In this document: piece by piece, positions 1 through 12,558 of the stretch
Numbering within the stretch: position 1 is the first letter of the stretch
Layout of the letters: the number at the start of each line of letters is the position of its first letter
Origin: Watersipora subatra
Lineage: Eukaryota; Bryozoa; Gymnolaemata; Cheilostomatida; Watersiporidae
Assembly (NCBI RefSeq): GCF_963576615.1
Contig: NC_088715.1
Coordinates: 28,472,463 to 28,536,462, forward strand
Direction of reading: 5' to 3'
DNA length: 64,000 nt
Made by a program: the position numbers and the translations under genes
Notes under the pieces: model-generated
Told to the model about the DNA's origin: nothing
Databases searched by the model: none
Seen by the model: only the letters and a program-made list of their open reading frames with translations

Positions 1-1047
1 AACTAAGCAGACCCCATGTATTTAGCTGTTGGTTTGTCTCCACTTTAGACCATAATCCTTCTAGAGTTCTCAGATACAGGTTAGTATTTGTCTATAAAGT
101 TTTCAAGTTATATAATTTTGAGCAATGATGTCGGTAATGGAGGTGTGTCATTTATCTGCTGCAAGTGCTGAGAGTGTTTGAGTGACTTTTTGAAGGGGCG
201 GCCGTTCGCTCATTACATTACAACAGATTGCTCAACTGTCAGTTATTTAATGAGCCAAAAATATTCAACATCGGTGTTCGATGTGTAATGTTTCGGGTCG
301 TGTCTGCAACATTTGCGGATTAGTGGTTAGTCAAAAAATGTGACTTATTTAATATAGATTATTGTTCATTATTGAATAAATAACTAGATTTTTATTTATT
401 TAAAAAATGGTTAAGCTTATTTAACTTCTGATAACATATTATCATGAAGCTAAACGTCACAAAATAACCTGAATAAGATGATGAACAACTTCCTCATTCT
501 TCCCATGACTTGCTAGAGAGGGGTAATTGTTTACATAGCCATAAGAGGCTGACCCATTTGAGCGAATTTATTATTTTAAATCAAACATTAATGAAATTTT
601 TTTCTTACTTTTTTGTGTTTGTCTAGTATGTGAGCATAGACAGAGCCACCTGTTTTTTTGTTTTCATAGTGTTGTAAGTTTATCGAACTTCAAGGTTGTG
701 GTAAAATTATAAAATATTATTTTCTAGTACTAGACCTAATAGCATTAAAGTATTTGTCACTTTTTACTTATTTTTCAAAAACCCTTTATTATTACAGCGC
801 GGCAAAATAGAACTAAAGACTGTTTATATTATTTATGTGTACTCCTGGCTTTACCTCAGGGGTGTCCTAACTTCTAAATTGAAGGTTAAATATACAAAAA
901 TATAGCAGGGCTGTGCCACTTTATAAAAATAAAGTTTTTAGCTTCAACTTAAATTTCTTAAAGTAAAAAAATAGATACATTTAAATTAATATGCTGCATT
1001 GGTGAGTATAATTAAATACCAACTAACTTTCTCACAGGTTTCCATAG
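1..1047. other. gene-poor stretch, nothing recognised
   Basis: AT-rich sequence with stop codons in all frames. I see no exon, RNA gene or transposon end that I can support. Confidence 0.5.
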
Positions 1048-1190
1048 ATGTATCATCCATAAATGTATCATCCACAAATGTATCATCCATAGATGTATCA
1101 TCCATAAATGTATCATCCATAAATGTATCATCCATAAATGTATCATCCATAGATGTATCATTCATAAATGTATCATCCATAAATGTATCA
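1048..1190. repeat. 15-bp minisatellite, about 9.5 units
   Basis: Nine tandem copies of a 15-mer close to ATGTATCATCCATAA, plus a partial tenth. Units differ at one to three positions. Because 15 is a multiple of three, both strands stay open here and produce repetitive reading frames of about 65 codons (Ser/Val/Ile/Asn on plus, Met/Asp/Thr on minus). These are by-products of the repeat, not genes. Confidence 0.95.
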
Positions 1191-2317
1191 GCTCAAAATA
1201 AGTTTTAGTAGCTCAATTTTAGACCAGTAGCATTAAATCTCTTCTTAAATAATAAAATATCTTCAAAAGAAGCAGTAAAACGATGAAGAAAATTGATCTG
1301 GTCAATTTTAAGATTGTTGTTGAAACAACAGCGTTCATCCACAAGCATGACGGTGTTTATTTTACAAAAAACACATGTGTATTATAGTCTTTCATAGCTG
1401 TCACATTTTCAGTGCAGATCAAACATACAGAATTGGCTTTAAATCTAGCGAAGAAATATTTTCAAACGCATTTAAAACTAATTATAATAACTTAAAGCTT
1501 ATCACTCATATGTTTCTGATACAATAAACTAATATTCGCTGACAACTGCAGTTTGTTTGTGGGGTGTAGCTGCAATGTCTCTAGTTTGTGGTCTGTGGCA
1601 AGCAAGTAAAAATTCAGTCTACTATAAATGAATATAAAAAATATATTTTATTCAGGATGATTGAAGAGAAAAAGAAGCTGGTAAACTATGATGATGATGA
1701 TGATGAGGAAAAGGAACTCAAGACTGAGTTGTTAGGAACAGCAGTTCAATTTGGTATCCACCTCCTTGCTACTCTACTAAAAGTAATAGGCACATGTAAT
1801 AGGCACAATAATCTACTATAAGCAACCTATCTTAACATTTTCAGAGCACTAGTACAAACCACTCAACATTCAAGGAATGCCAGCGCCTATCATTCAAAAC
1901 ACTATTATTTTACAACAATTTAAAACTGTCATGTTTTTCTTCTTTCTGAGTGAATAAAACCAAACATATATTTGCTGCATTGCTGCTACCTTTCCTCTTA
2001 TAGTTAGTCTGCAAGCAATTTGAATCTCAAAGTTCAACTTTTACCTTAGAGACAGTTTAAAGGAGTTTGAAGAGGTAATATAACTCCTCAGCTAATTTCT
2101 CTACTCAGATGTTAGTACACTGAAGTCTATTTATCTACTAGTTTGTATTTTCCACATTCATCTATCAGAGATTAGACAACTCATAGTACAACAGTGAGAA
2201 GCACACTGTTTGTGATTACAAAACTTACTCATTTGGTTTTAGCATCAAAGATTCTATTCTTAAATGCAAACAAAACAAGACTGGTTCAACTTTTTCAAAA
2301 ATAGATGGGAGTTGCTG
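1191..2317. other. gene-poor stretch with one weak exon candidate
   Basis: Mostly featureless. At 1655-1770 (+) a T-rich acceptor-like TTATTCAG is followed by a frame with an acidic run (five Asp then Glu-Glu). No convincing donor or homology supports it, so I do not call a gene. Confidence 0.3.
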
Positions 2318-2500
2318 GCACAAAGTTATTATGTCGCTGCTTTCCTGGGCATATGATCTCAGGCAGCCACAAAACTGGAAGGGAAGCTACAGATGTGGTT
2401 AATAAAAACTAACAAGGCTCTCCAGGCAGCAACAGAAAGCTAGCTCTCCACGCATAGATGGAGATTTTTTGGAACATAGGCTAAAAGAGCAGAAGTGCTA
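2318..2500 (+). repeat. dispersed repeat, copy 1
   Basis: About 180 bp starting GGCACAAAGTTA are clearly similar, with many substitutions, to 62521-62700 in the same orientation. Shared blocks include GAGGTTAATAAAA-like, GGAAGCTCTA-like and AGACTAAAAGAGCA-like stretches. No coding capacity or terminal repeats are visible. It is probably a decayed interspersed element. Confidence 0.6.
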
Positions 2501-2507
2501 CTAGTCA

Positions 2508-3530
2508 GGTCAGGTGTAGCCTGGGCATGGCTCTCGTGGGGGGTTGGGAGAGAGAGCTTGGGACACATAGCAACACGCGGGGAAGACAACTCTAAAAGTC
2601 AACTTCTGCAGTCGCTAATATCACAATTGTTATTTCTGAAGGAGTATCATGTGACGGTCTTATTTATGATCTACGCGAGTATTATGTATTATTTTTAATC
2701 TGAATTGGCAGCAAACAAATGCTGGTTAGTAAGTATGAAATGTTGGTTGCATAATAAATCAATCACGAGAGTTATATTATTTCATAAGTTCAATTCATTA
2801 TGTTTTGATTTGATTGTAATAAAAAAATAAAATCAATTGAATAAAAAAAATTCACAATAACAATACAAACGAATAGCAATAGAACAACAAAAATGAATCA
2901 CACGCTGCTAGTAAAGAAAAGTTTATCTAGTAAAAAGTAATCTCAGTTTTATTTTACTCACGAGTATTATGATTACTCGCGACCGTTATTATGAACAACT
3001 CGGACCTACCACTGCAAAACGGTGCCATCTGAAAGCAAATACTCTTTCCGAAGCCAGTAGGAAGAACTATAAATGGGTCAAAACCTACGATAATATGTTG
3101 TAAAGCTTGAAACTGTTCTGGTCTCAGTGTGACTATGCCTAGCTTTGATAGTAATTTTTGAATTGCTCCATTTTTTATCAGTATATGTAATGAAACTGAC
3201 AACGTAAAAACGCAAGAGAATAGTAACCTATAATTCTTATCATTTTATTATCAAACGGGGTGTTACGTAACCACCCAGCCTACTATCAAAAATAAAGGAC
3301 TTTTTACATTTTACAAGTCACGTGTCTGTGACAATAGGCTTTTAAACGCGCCACATCTAATACATCGTGAGATTCGAATCTAATGACACGCTTCCATTAG
3401 TATCAGTCTGAGCATCATATGTAACATATGTCGCTCGTTTTGCAGAAGTTATCTTACCTTTTTTTCGTTATCTGTCCCAGACTCTCTCTCCCAATCCCAC
3501 ATGAGAGCCATGCCCAGGCTAGGTCAGGTG
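2508..3530. mobile_element. DNA transposon, 1005 bp, 9-bp target duplication, carrying a RecQ-like fragment
   Basis: The element is 2517-3521. Its ends are inverted repeats of about 48 bp starting TAGCCTGGGCATGGCTCTC and ending in the complement at 3474-3521. GGTCAGGTG occurs directly on both sides (2508-2516 and 3522-3530), a 9-bp target site duplication. Nine bases is typical of Mutator-like elements; hAT (8 bp), Academ (3-4 bp) and Harbinger (3 bp) fit less well. No transposase is visible. The only coding trace is a helicase fragment on the minus strand, so this is an internally deleted, non-autonomous copy. Confidence 0.85.
2954..3202 (-). pseudogene. RecQ-like DNA helicase N-terminal fragment
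   Basis: An 82-codon frame with the order typical of a RecQ-family helicase start: an arginine-proline-glutamine motif (LRPEQFQALQ, about residues 26-35), then Walker A/motif I in LPTGFGKSICFQ (about residues 48-59). RecQ helicases are 3'-5' DNA unwinding ATPases. Downstream motifs (DEVH, motifs II-VI) are absent and the frame soon runs into unrelated sequence, so this is a fragment. It lies inside the 9-bp-TSD transposon, which suggests that the autonomous parent encoded a helicase. It starts on a non-ATG codon and is not functional as it stands. Confidence 0.75.
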
Positions 3531-5410
3531 GATATACAGTCAACACTCCTACAACGTATACCTGCTATGATGTAAATTCCACATTATGTAAATAATTTAT
3601 GTAACATTTTTTGCTTCATATTATATAAAAAATTCCATTAAAGTGTGAAGTTGGTGCAAGTTCTCAAATTTAATTTCAATAACGAGAATTTTATAGTCAA
3701 ACTTAAAATATATCGCTTTCTCTCTCGTCACACTTGGGATAGAAAATGACGTATACAGATATCCCTATGTAAACGAGTGCCCTGGCAGTTTAGTTCATCA
3801 TGAGAGACTGTCGTGTCTCCAAAAAACCACAACAAAAATGTTGTAATAACAAGCAATTTTAAACAGTGATAACGCTTTATCAATTGGAACATGTTGTGAG
3901 AGAGTGTAAACCTTTGTGAAGCTCACAGATGAGTTGAGCGGAGGTACCCTACAGGATGATATTGTTCGATGGATTTAAAAATTTGCAAATTCGTTGGCAG
4001 ACAATCCCGTGAATGGTTAGAATTTGCGAATGGCTAAAATTCGCACATAATTAGATTTGTTGACTCTTTTTAAAAGAAAAAGAGAAAATAACTACTACAT
4101 AAAACTAAAAACTAGTCACCAAGCGTAGCCAGTAAACATAACTGGGTTCCAAACTTTATGGAACAGTGCAGCATTCAAACGGCTGCCAGTTTGAAACATG
4201 TTACACTTACGCCCTTATATTTACATCACAATTACATGTACTATTATTGCCTTCATGAACAGGAATCAGTCATGTATAATGTCAAGCAGTGCATGAGATT
4301 GGCAGCCTGGTTGATGCCAGTCTCTATTTCGGTAGTTCTGTGACAAGGCTAATCATTTGAGCATCAAATATTATTGTTTATCTAAATGTAAAGTTAAAGG
4401 AACTATGATGTCCAGGAAGTCGCCATGTAAGCAAGATTAGTATTATACTCTTTTCATTAAAATCAGTGCAATTGAATTAATAAACTTTAATAAGTTTTAC
4501 AAAATTACTGAGTGAACCAAAAACATTTTACAAAAGATTTGCATAAATTTACCATGTAAATCAAGCAGATGTTTGATTTGTTTTTACACCTTTCTGTTGA
4601 CTCCATACTACTGTCACAGAAGTGTAAAGGGTTAAAAACTTTCAATAACTGGGCACATATGACAACTTTCGAGAAGGATGAAGTTGTTTTTATCGGTCAG
4701 TTGCCCAATGCAATTTTAGGAATGAATTAAGAATAATACCAGTCAGCATCACAATTGTTCAGAGCATGTAAAGATGGCTTCTTGCTATATCAATCCAATT
4801 TGCGTTTTTGGAGCTCTGTACATGTTTGTTTCTGTTCATACAAATTTCATGTAATCTTTAAGAAACAGTTCATGGTAGTCCTAAGTAGAAGCATCAGGAG
4901 TCGTCTGAACTTTGATTCCAGATGAATCAGTGAAAGCACTATTTAGATTGTTCGAACAAGTATTTCTGGCTCATTTTCAGACAAGTATGTGATGAAGGCA
5001 CGGTAACCATTATGTTTAAGGAAAATGACCTTGTCAGCAGTTTTAAAAATCCAATGAGAATTATATTTATATAATTATTTTGTACATAATAATAATAATA
5101 AGAGTAATAATAATAGTAATAATAATAGTAAATTTGAGAGAGGAATTAGAGAAGTTAGACATGGGAAGGAAATAGTCAAAGCACAGTTTTCTGCTTTGTT
5201 GGGATCTGCAAGAATATTACGAAAAGTAGTGGAACTCTGAGGAAAGGGGTCTTTACCGTATACTAGTATACTTACCAGACAGTGAGCTAAAAAAATCATC
5301 CAGGAGCACTAATAATATTAATAATAAAAATAATAATAAGGACAATATTAATGATAAATCACATTCTACATATATGTTACTTGCATTGTGATAGCCTGAG
5401 AAAATTGCAG
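3531..5410. other. gene-poor stretch
   Basis: No supported gene. Short AAT/ATA low-complexity runs occur at about 5087-5131 and 5311-5340. The run at 3535 (ACAGTCAACACTCC) resembles the start of a pogo-type terminus, but I found no matching other end. Confidence 0.4.
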
Positions 5411-5620
5411 TGGACGTGTGATTTTGATGGCTGATAAGTTGAGAGAAGTAGCAAATTGTGGGATTATAAAAGGTACAATGGCTACAAATCAGCGCAGTAA
5501 ACCCTACAATACATCAACAAGCAAACATGAATATCTAAGAAAATTGCTTGCTGCTGAAAAATCAAGAATGGGAGTTGTCAAACCATCACAGCGATTGAAA
5601 TGTGAATATTTAGGACATCG
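5411..5620 (+). CDS. possible internal exon of an unrecognised host gene
   Basis: A 210-nt open stretch is bounded by an acceptor-like TTGCAG (ends 5410) and a strong donor GTGAGTG (5621 on). In the only fully open frame it reads about 69 residues, including MADKLREVANCGIIKGT, then a Ser/Thr/Tyr-rich link, then a basic helix around HEYLRKLLAAEKSR. Composition is balanced and unlike the surrounding AT-rich sequence, so a real exon is plausible. I do not recognise the family, and neighbouring exons were not found. Chance openness remains possible. Confidence 0.4.
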
Positions 5621-7544
5621 GTGAGTGTGGGAGTTGTCTGACCATTACAACAAAGACTGAACACCAGAAAGTTGTTTGCACCCTGCTCCTAACACATTTT
5701 CCTGTCATTCTAATATGTTATTGAAGTGTTATCAACCAAGAAATTGACTGGTAGTGGCTACCCAACATAGATATTTCGATTTCCAAACCATGTATTGTTT
5801 TGAATCTCATCAAAAGCATCTCATATAAGTTAACTTGATGTGCATATATTGGTACCAATTTGCAGCTAACGATGTTACTAACAAGTTGCAAACAAACCAT
5901 TTATTATTTGAATGCAGCATTATTTATTTCTTATTTATTATTATTTATTTCTTATTATTATTTATTTCTTATTTATTATAATTTATGCCCAATTTAATCC
6001 AACTCACTTTAACAAATAACGAGTTTGAACATCTAACTAGGCCTGGCAGGCGATCAACTGGAAAATAATTAGGACTGAAAGGGCTAATCAAATAATAAGT
6101 TGGCTTGTTGCCAAAGTGTGACATCTTGTGGTGTGGTTTGCTCAGGTTTGAGTAAAGGAAATTGTCTGAGTGGAAGAGTGAGAGTGTATGCAACCGGCAC
6201 AAGGCTGTTTGCATTGAGCTCCTAGAAATGGCGCCGAAAAACGACGTATTTTATTGAGTTCACCATGGCACTGAAATTGTTTTTTTCCAATAACTATGCC
6301 ACTCACAGGCTAGTCATAATTTGAGGTATATTGAGCAAAAATTCAATACCTGTGGAGTCTATTGAAAGCACAATAGTCAATATAGCAGGTAAATCTTATG
6401 CCTAATGCCTTAATTTAAAATCCAAATGTACCTTGTCATCAACATTAGCTATCGTTGATTGCTAGATTAACCACATGGTTGTTACTTGTTTGCATGTTGG
6501 CGTAACCAACATTATTCTAGTAATTTCTGAATTCTGATTAACTCAAATTAACATTTTTGCTTATCTCTTGTACCATTTTAATTATATTCAAGTTCAAAGT
6601 ACTAGTTTCTCATTCCATAATTAAACAGATTAGTTCAATAGATAGAGGAAACGTTACCAGTCACTGAGTGAGTATCAGGCGATATATTTTTAAAATGATA
6701 TTATAAAATAAATATAAATATTATTTATATATATTTATGTATTATATTATTATATAAATATATTTATTGTTTTATTACCAATTTTACATTACACATAATT
6801 TTATATTGTTATCATAGTTTATCTATATTTTAATATAATATTACGTACAATTAAAATTACTACTGCGTACTACATACAATACATGAGTAATAAATATATA
6901 ACTATTATAATATTTTATCATGTCTTATTTTATTAGTTAGCGTTAGTCACAGTGTAACAATTATAATAATTTATTCAATTACATTTTTATTCACTATATT
7001 TATATTAAATTATATTTTATTGTAAAGTATGTATTATACTACATTATTAAATTAATAAATATTAAACGTAAATATATGTAGGATTAGGATATTAAAATTA
7101 AATATTTTATAACAACAATAAATCGTATAAAATAATACATCTTCATAGTTTATAAAAGCATGCAACATGTGAAATATTAATTTTAAATTTTTTAAGTGAA
7201 ATACTACTGGTAGCAATATTGATAGTTTAATTATTTGATATAACATTATAAATCATATTGATTGGTAAATGAAATGCTGTCACAATATTGTTGGTTATTT
7301 ATATCTAATATTGCAGTTCCAAGTAGCTGTTCTGCTCCAGGTTGCTCAAATAGAAGTAGTAATGGTAACCGCACCCATCATTGATTTCCCAAAGCAGCTC
7401 AATGACCATGCAAGATGTCATCGAACGACTCTAAATTAATTGAAACAGAGGTGATTCAAAATGTCTATTCATTTAGTTTACATGCATGTCATACTACGTC
7501 TATATGTTGCACTAGTGTTTCTATGAAATGTCACAATAAAATTA
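5621..7544. other. AT-rich stretch, no gene
   Basis: TTATTT low-complexity occurs at about 5925-5985, and an extremely AT-rich block runs from 6690 to 7260. No coding or RNA feature is supported. Confidence 0.5.
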
Positions 7545-8373
7545 GTTATAACAATGATATACAGCCCCTCAAGGATAGCCGACGGCTATCATATGGGCGG
7601 GGTTTAATGATGGAGCTCTATTAGGATTGTGCTAGCTTGGGTTTCGGAGCAAACACAACTCTCGCGGGCGGTCGCGTTGCCTTGTTAGGTTTTAGAAAAC
7701 ACGAATCGCTGTTATCGTTTCATTAGCTTATTCAGCCGGTAGACCCCGCGGGTCACAGTAGCAAACATTGAATTTCTGCAATGTAGGGGTAATACTTAAC
7801 CAAAATAATGTATCTATTCAAAATAAAACATTTCAAATTACCTACTTTTAGTAATTTTAAAATTGGTAAAGGTCGTAGTATATGCCTAAAGTTAAATATA
7901 ATTACCCGAACAACGGCATTTTTTTCTAGTTTTTGATTAATATTTTGCCACCCCTAATATAAAATGACAAAGTCTTTCATCGGTTTCACATTGTTTTACC
8001 TTGCCAATAAGATGGGACAGCAGGCAAAGCTGTGCAATGTAGTTTTCATACTCAAAATCTAAATGCGAAACCGAATTTGAGCTATTTTACTATTGTGACT
8101 ATTAATACCCCGAATGCTTGTGGATGGCAACTGACTGATCATAACGGTGACAATATTGGGATACTATATTTATTTGACAACAAAATGAATTTAACAGATA
8201 AGTAAAATAACCACTATAGTTCATAATATTCGTAAATTTACAAGGTGCTTTATTCAGCATATTTGTTTGTTCGGGTGCCGTGTTCGGGTTAATCCCAACA
8301 GAGCTTCATCATTAAACCCCGCCCATATGAGCGCCGTCGGCTATCCTTGGCGGCTGTATATCATTGGTTATAA
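7545..8373. mobile_element. non-autonomous inverted-repeat element (MITE), about 0.83 kb
   Basis: Inverted repeats of about 70 bp bound the unit. The left end reads TTATAACAATGATATACAGC and the right end (8350-8373) its complement with one extra base; the arms continue through GGATAGCCGACGGC and GGGCGGGGTTTAATGATG. The interior is non-coding. Flanking duplications are not clear because the repeat itself runs into the flanks. It is probably a DNA-transposon derivative of unknown family. Confidence 0.8.
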
Positions 8374-9820
8374 GCAGTATTCATATTGTAAATTGTCTGC
8401 ATGACACTCATTTGGTTTTCACATGTTTATATTACATGTACATTTTAAGTTTATGTTCTACTTTCAAATCTTTTCTTTGAATATTCATAATTCTTTCATA
8501 ATTTATTTAATAATTTGATTAATTTGCATTTAATCAATACTTTTCTACTTGAAAGTTAATATAGAATTTATAAATGCTAAACTTATTATAACAACTACAT
8601 TTGAACATTTATACTAAATGTTACAGAGAGATAGCCTATGAAATCAACTGTATTTTGCAATCTTATCTCTGACTGAAATTATTTTTAATAATCATCAAAA
8701 AAGCATTCTACTTCTAGTCAATCACAAAATATATTATGTTATTTGATTAAACTTCCATTTACTACTATACATGCGGGTTTGCTATTATGAGATTAAAGTC
8801 TTTCTGGCTACACATTTGGAATATAGAACTTTCTTTTATGTACATATTTACATATACACACTAGTTGCATACGTGATAAAATGATATCATGTACCATGTA
8901 CATGATATATCATGTAACCTGGTAAAGGTGTAACATAATATGAGGGGAATTGTGCACTCATGCATGTATACATTCTGGTAATTTTCTAGAGAAAGGTATA
9001 TGAGTGAATAGGGCACATTCTGGGCTTTTCATTGGTTACTCCTGTTAGAGACTTTGCTTCTAAGGATTTTGCTATTTCAGAGGCCAAAATTACAACAATT
9101 CGTATTAGCTCTAATGGTATAATTGGATATCCGCCGCCAGTGCTTTACCGGAAGTCGACCAATGCACCCATTTTCACTCTTCCATTCTGCACATTGTCTC
9201 TGCCTGGGCAGTGTTACCTGGTTTGTAATTGGCCGGTAGATCTGATCAAATTGAATGGACCAGTCCTGTATTCTTTAGCAGTATGTTTCTTAGTGTTTGG
9301 CAATCCGCCACCCATTGAGAGGGCCAGCAGTGACTGGCTTGAGCAGTACTGTAAGAGCAAACCTTTTATTGAGTTCTGATTTTTTATCACACATTTTTCT
9401 AACAGCACTGCAAGTACACAGATGGCAATAGGTTTGTTTTATAATTATATTATTTCTTTGCCCTTTTTAATACCTTTTTGTAATACTCTGTAATTGAAAT
9501 ACTTTAATAAGCATTCTTTGATACCTTGTAGATTTCATGGCTTGATGGATTTATAAATGTCATCCAAAATCAGTGCATCGAACACCATCCTACATACTGG
9601 CAAACTTTGAACCTTGCGAAAACCACTATATTCGTTAAGAACATGACACTAGTTAGTCAACAGCCGTTGATGGCCCTTTTTCTATGATGGCGTTTACTTA
9701 CAGGTGACCTTCACTGAAAGGGTACCGTTCAATATTTCAACTAGCTGCTCGGGATTTTGAAAGTCAAATGTCATTTAATAAATAACAAACGATAACATAA
9801 CATCCAACATGAAATTGTAA
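8374..9820. other. gene-poor stretch with an unrecognised 115-codon frame
   Basis: A palindromic patch lies at 8882-8920 (ATATCATGTACCATGTACATGAT). A plus-strand frame at 9032-9379 is 115 codons, starts on TTG and shows no motif I recognise. Its minus-strand shadow is also open, so it may be chance. A CTATTTCAG acceptor-like site lies at about 9072-9080. Confidence 0.25.
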
Positions 9821-9915
9821 TACCCTAGGACACTTATATTTCGCTAGTATTTAGTTTCTTTTTATTTAGAAAACGCGAAAGTTAGATGCCACGAATACAT
9901 AAGTGTCCTAGGGTA
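9821..9915. mobile_element. tiny hairpin element, about 91 bp, TA duplication
   Basis: The element at 9823-9913 begins CCCTAGGACACTTAT and ends in the complement ATAAGTGTCCTAGGG. It is flanked by TA on both sides (9821-9822, 9914-9915), consistent with a Tc1/mariner-superfamily MITE. The interior is about 50 bp. Confidence 0.75.
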
Positions 9916-10709
9916 CAAGTTAATTTAACAAACATCGAATGATAACATAACACACAACATAAAACTCTAACAAAAAACGGTTTAACGAATGATGAACGAT
10001 AAAATAACAATCAACACACAATTATAATACAAAAAATGTGATACATGACATATCATACAAAATAACATGGTGATCACTGATAAGTATAAAATGTTTACTA
10101 TTTAAAATCAAATGATACATCCTAGTGATACATCGCTATTGCAAGTCCCTGTTATTCTCTAGAACTTGCTCATCAGCGTCGAGTAGTTGGATGTCATTTT
10201 TATTGGTAATGGCAGCACTTGCTGGAGAGATCAATTGATGGTGCTTGCAGTTTTTCGGATGCTGTCTTGCTCTTTTTGCCGTGCACCATTCAATTCTCGT
10301 AAAAAATTCATATGTTACTCTTAAATGGGGTGAACCAATAGACGTCGGGGCCTGTATAAACTTTTTGCCGATAAACTGTTTTGTGCTCGACATATCTGCC
10401 AAAATTTAGAGGTATGTTCTTGTAGTGCTCTGATGAAGTATAATACACAACTATGCTCCCAGGAGCGTTTAATTGAATGCCGAGGCTACAATGTAGTAGT
10501 AATCATAATCCAGATGTGTTTATTCACGTGTTTGATGCTTTATCAATGCATTTAATATTGGCCGACAAAACTCTAAGTTCATTTAAATCAGACTGGTCCT
10601 TTAGTACAGTATGCCTAGTTAGGTACCTCTGATTACTAATTAGTGGGATGAATGTCAAAGTGTCCCTCAAATATAAATGACCTTCATAAATGACCTCTAT
10701 GTTTCAACC

Positions 10710-10811
10710 CTTCTCTTATGGTGGCCCTTCTCCTATGGTGACCCTTCTCCTATGGTGGCCCTTCTCCTATAGTGGCCCTTCCACTACGGTGGCTCGTCTC
10801 CTATGGTGGCA
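10710..10811. repeat. 17-bp minisatellite, 6 units
   Basis: Six tandem copies of a 17-mer close to CTTCTCCTATGGTGGCC (102 bp). A related but unarranged sequence (TTCTCCCATAGTGGCATTCAA) occurs at about 13030, which suggests that the array grew from a dispersed repeat end. Confidence 0.9.
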
Positions 10812-11334
10812 TTCAAATAAAGGCGCAGTCAAATCAGGTTTTACCGTAAACATTGATTGCTTAGGCTAAGATTTGCGTACAGTAAAAACAGTGGCCAATT
10901 CAGTGGCTTGGGTGGCTACAGTGGCTTTGTCGACACGCTTGAGTAAACATGTTAATCAGGTAGTTTCTACCTCAACTGATTCAGTTATTAGTTGGACAGA
11001 TGCTGCTAGTTATTTAGTAGAGAGACAAGCCGGTCGCCTCAGCAGATATCCACTGCATCTAGAACTTTCTATATGTGTAATCATAGCAAGCGCACAGCTA
11101 AGAGCTTATTTCAGTGATAACCTTTTCTCAGAGCTTCTTCCCTTGGTAAGTGTAAAAACAATGGTACAGTTAGGCATTGTAGATGAGTTTATAGGTGTTT
11201 CTTGTGAATGCTGTGATATAATGTAACTTAGTTTGTGATATAACGTGCATATTCACAGTGTTTAGAAACTCGGGTTGTTATAATACCATAGAGTTACTAT
11301 ATAATACCATAGAGTTACCTGGTTTTACTAGTAT
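10812..11334. other. no supported gene
   Basis: A plus-strand frame at 10873-11226 (117 codons, TTG start) is open but Ser/Val/Thr/Ala-rich with no recognisable domain. I do not call it a gene. Confidence 0.3.
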
Positions 11335-11815
11335 TGAAACTAATTGAAGAGGCACTTACACACAATTCAAGTAGATTTTATCAGAAATTATCAGTATTTT
11401 TCTATCATTTGCGATTGTTTTTGATGTTTGATGTGATCTGATTGCAAGATGTTTCAGAATTAAAAATCGATTAAACTTGATCGGCATTAAACCGACCAGA
11501 AGCAAAATACATGCCAATGACATCACTAGTTGTTATTTTTGCTCTAGTTGATATTGGCTACTGTGTTCAAGTTGAAGTGTTACGCGTCTCTATTCTGTCG
11601 GCATCTTTGCAATTATATACGTCATAATCACACTTTCACTTGATGTGAGCGTTTCAACAGCGATCAAGTTTTGTCGAATTTAGTCTTGAAACATTAAACA
11701 TCCTGACAGTCAGATCACCTCTAACATCAAAATCAATCGCAAATGATAGAAAAATACCAATAATTTCTGATAAAATGACTAAAATTTTCGGTTAGTTCAT
11801 CTTTAATGCTAAAAA
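11335..11815. repeat. palindromic dispersed element, family P, copy 1
   Basis: Two inverted arms flank a spacer of about 90 bp. The left arm carries TTTATCAGAAATTATCAG, TTTTTCTATCATTTGCGATT and GATGTGATCTGATTG, and the right arm carries their complements (11705-11775). The same architecture occurs at 34050-34465, and a single arm at 46005-46165. It is non-coding and likely a foldback MITE family. Confidence 0.75.
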
Positions 11816-12284
11816 GCCCTCATTCGCTGCCTAAGCCAGGTTCACAAGACATGGAATAAGACACCAAGCTGAGTAAAGTAAATCTATTAGTTTTACTCTA
11901 TTGTTGTCAGAGAGAGTCCTGAACAATGAAAAACACATGTTGCTGGCAACAGCTGATTAGCAAGGACTGCCTCCTGATGAGATTGGCCTACAGAAGTAGC
12001 TTGTGAGCTTCTCATAGCTTGACTAACAGTGCTTTGCTAGTTGTTAGTAGTTAAACAAGGAGCCGATCGATTTACTCTAAAATGGTTTGGAATTAAGAAG
12101 ATAGAAATGTTATTGGTTATGAAGAAAGTAGATTTTTTCCCGACGAAGATGGTAAACCTTGTTTGCTATGATGACAGTATGTCTATAATGTCAGAATGAT
12201 ATTAGATTGCGTCACATCGATTTTAAACCTACAAAAATAAATGGAACTACAGTTCACCTTGGGTTATGATCGCTCTGTTATGCA
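11816..12284. other. no gene seen
   Basis: Featureless sequence between two transposon-derived blocks. Confidence 0.4.
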
Positions 12285-12558
12285 ATTTTTTCGCACGACA
12301 TCACCTAAAACAACAAACAAATCTCAAGTGATAAAAAAATTTCTATACTTTCAGGTAAAAAATTTTAAACTTTACATTAGAAGCATTTAATTCGAAACAA
12401 GCCATTTATGCTTTTACTTTATATTATAGTTTGTATATGTACATGTATCTACTAATAAATACATAGACTTGTGACAGCGCTCTGATAACTTGAACGCTCT
12501 GATAACTCGAACACTTTCACTCGGTCCCGTGAAATTTGAGTTATCCGTGTTTGACTGT
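12285..12558 (-). mobile_element. terminal fragment of a pogo-type element (family T2)
   Basis: On the minus strand this matches the first 280 bp of the complete element at 20908-22026, including the terminus (complement of GTTTGACTG, ending at 12558, followed by TA) and the internal GATAACTTGAACGCTCTGAT block. The other end is missing, so it is a truncated copy. Confidence 0.75.

Noticed and set aside
986-1208. Repetitive reading frames on both strands
   Set aside because: They follow from a 15-bp tandem repeat whose length is a multiple of three.
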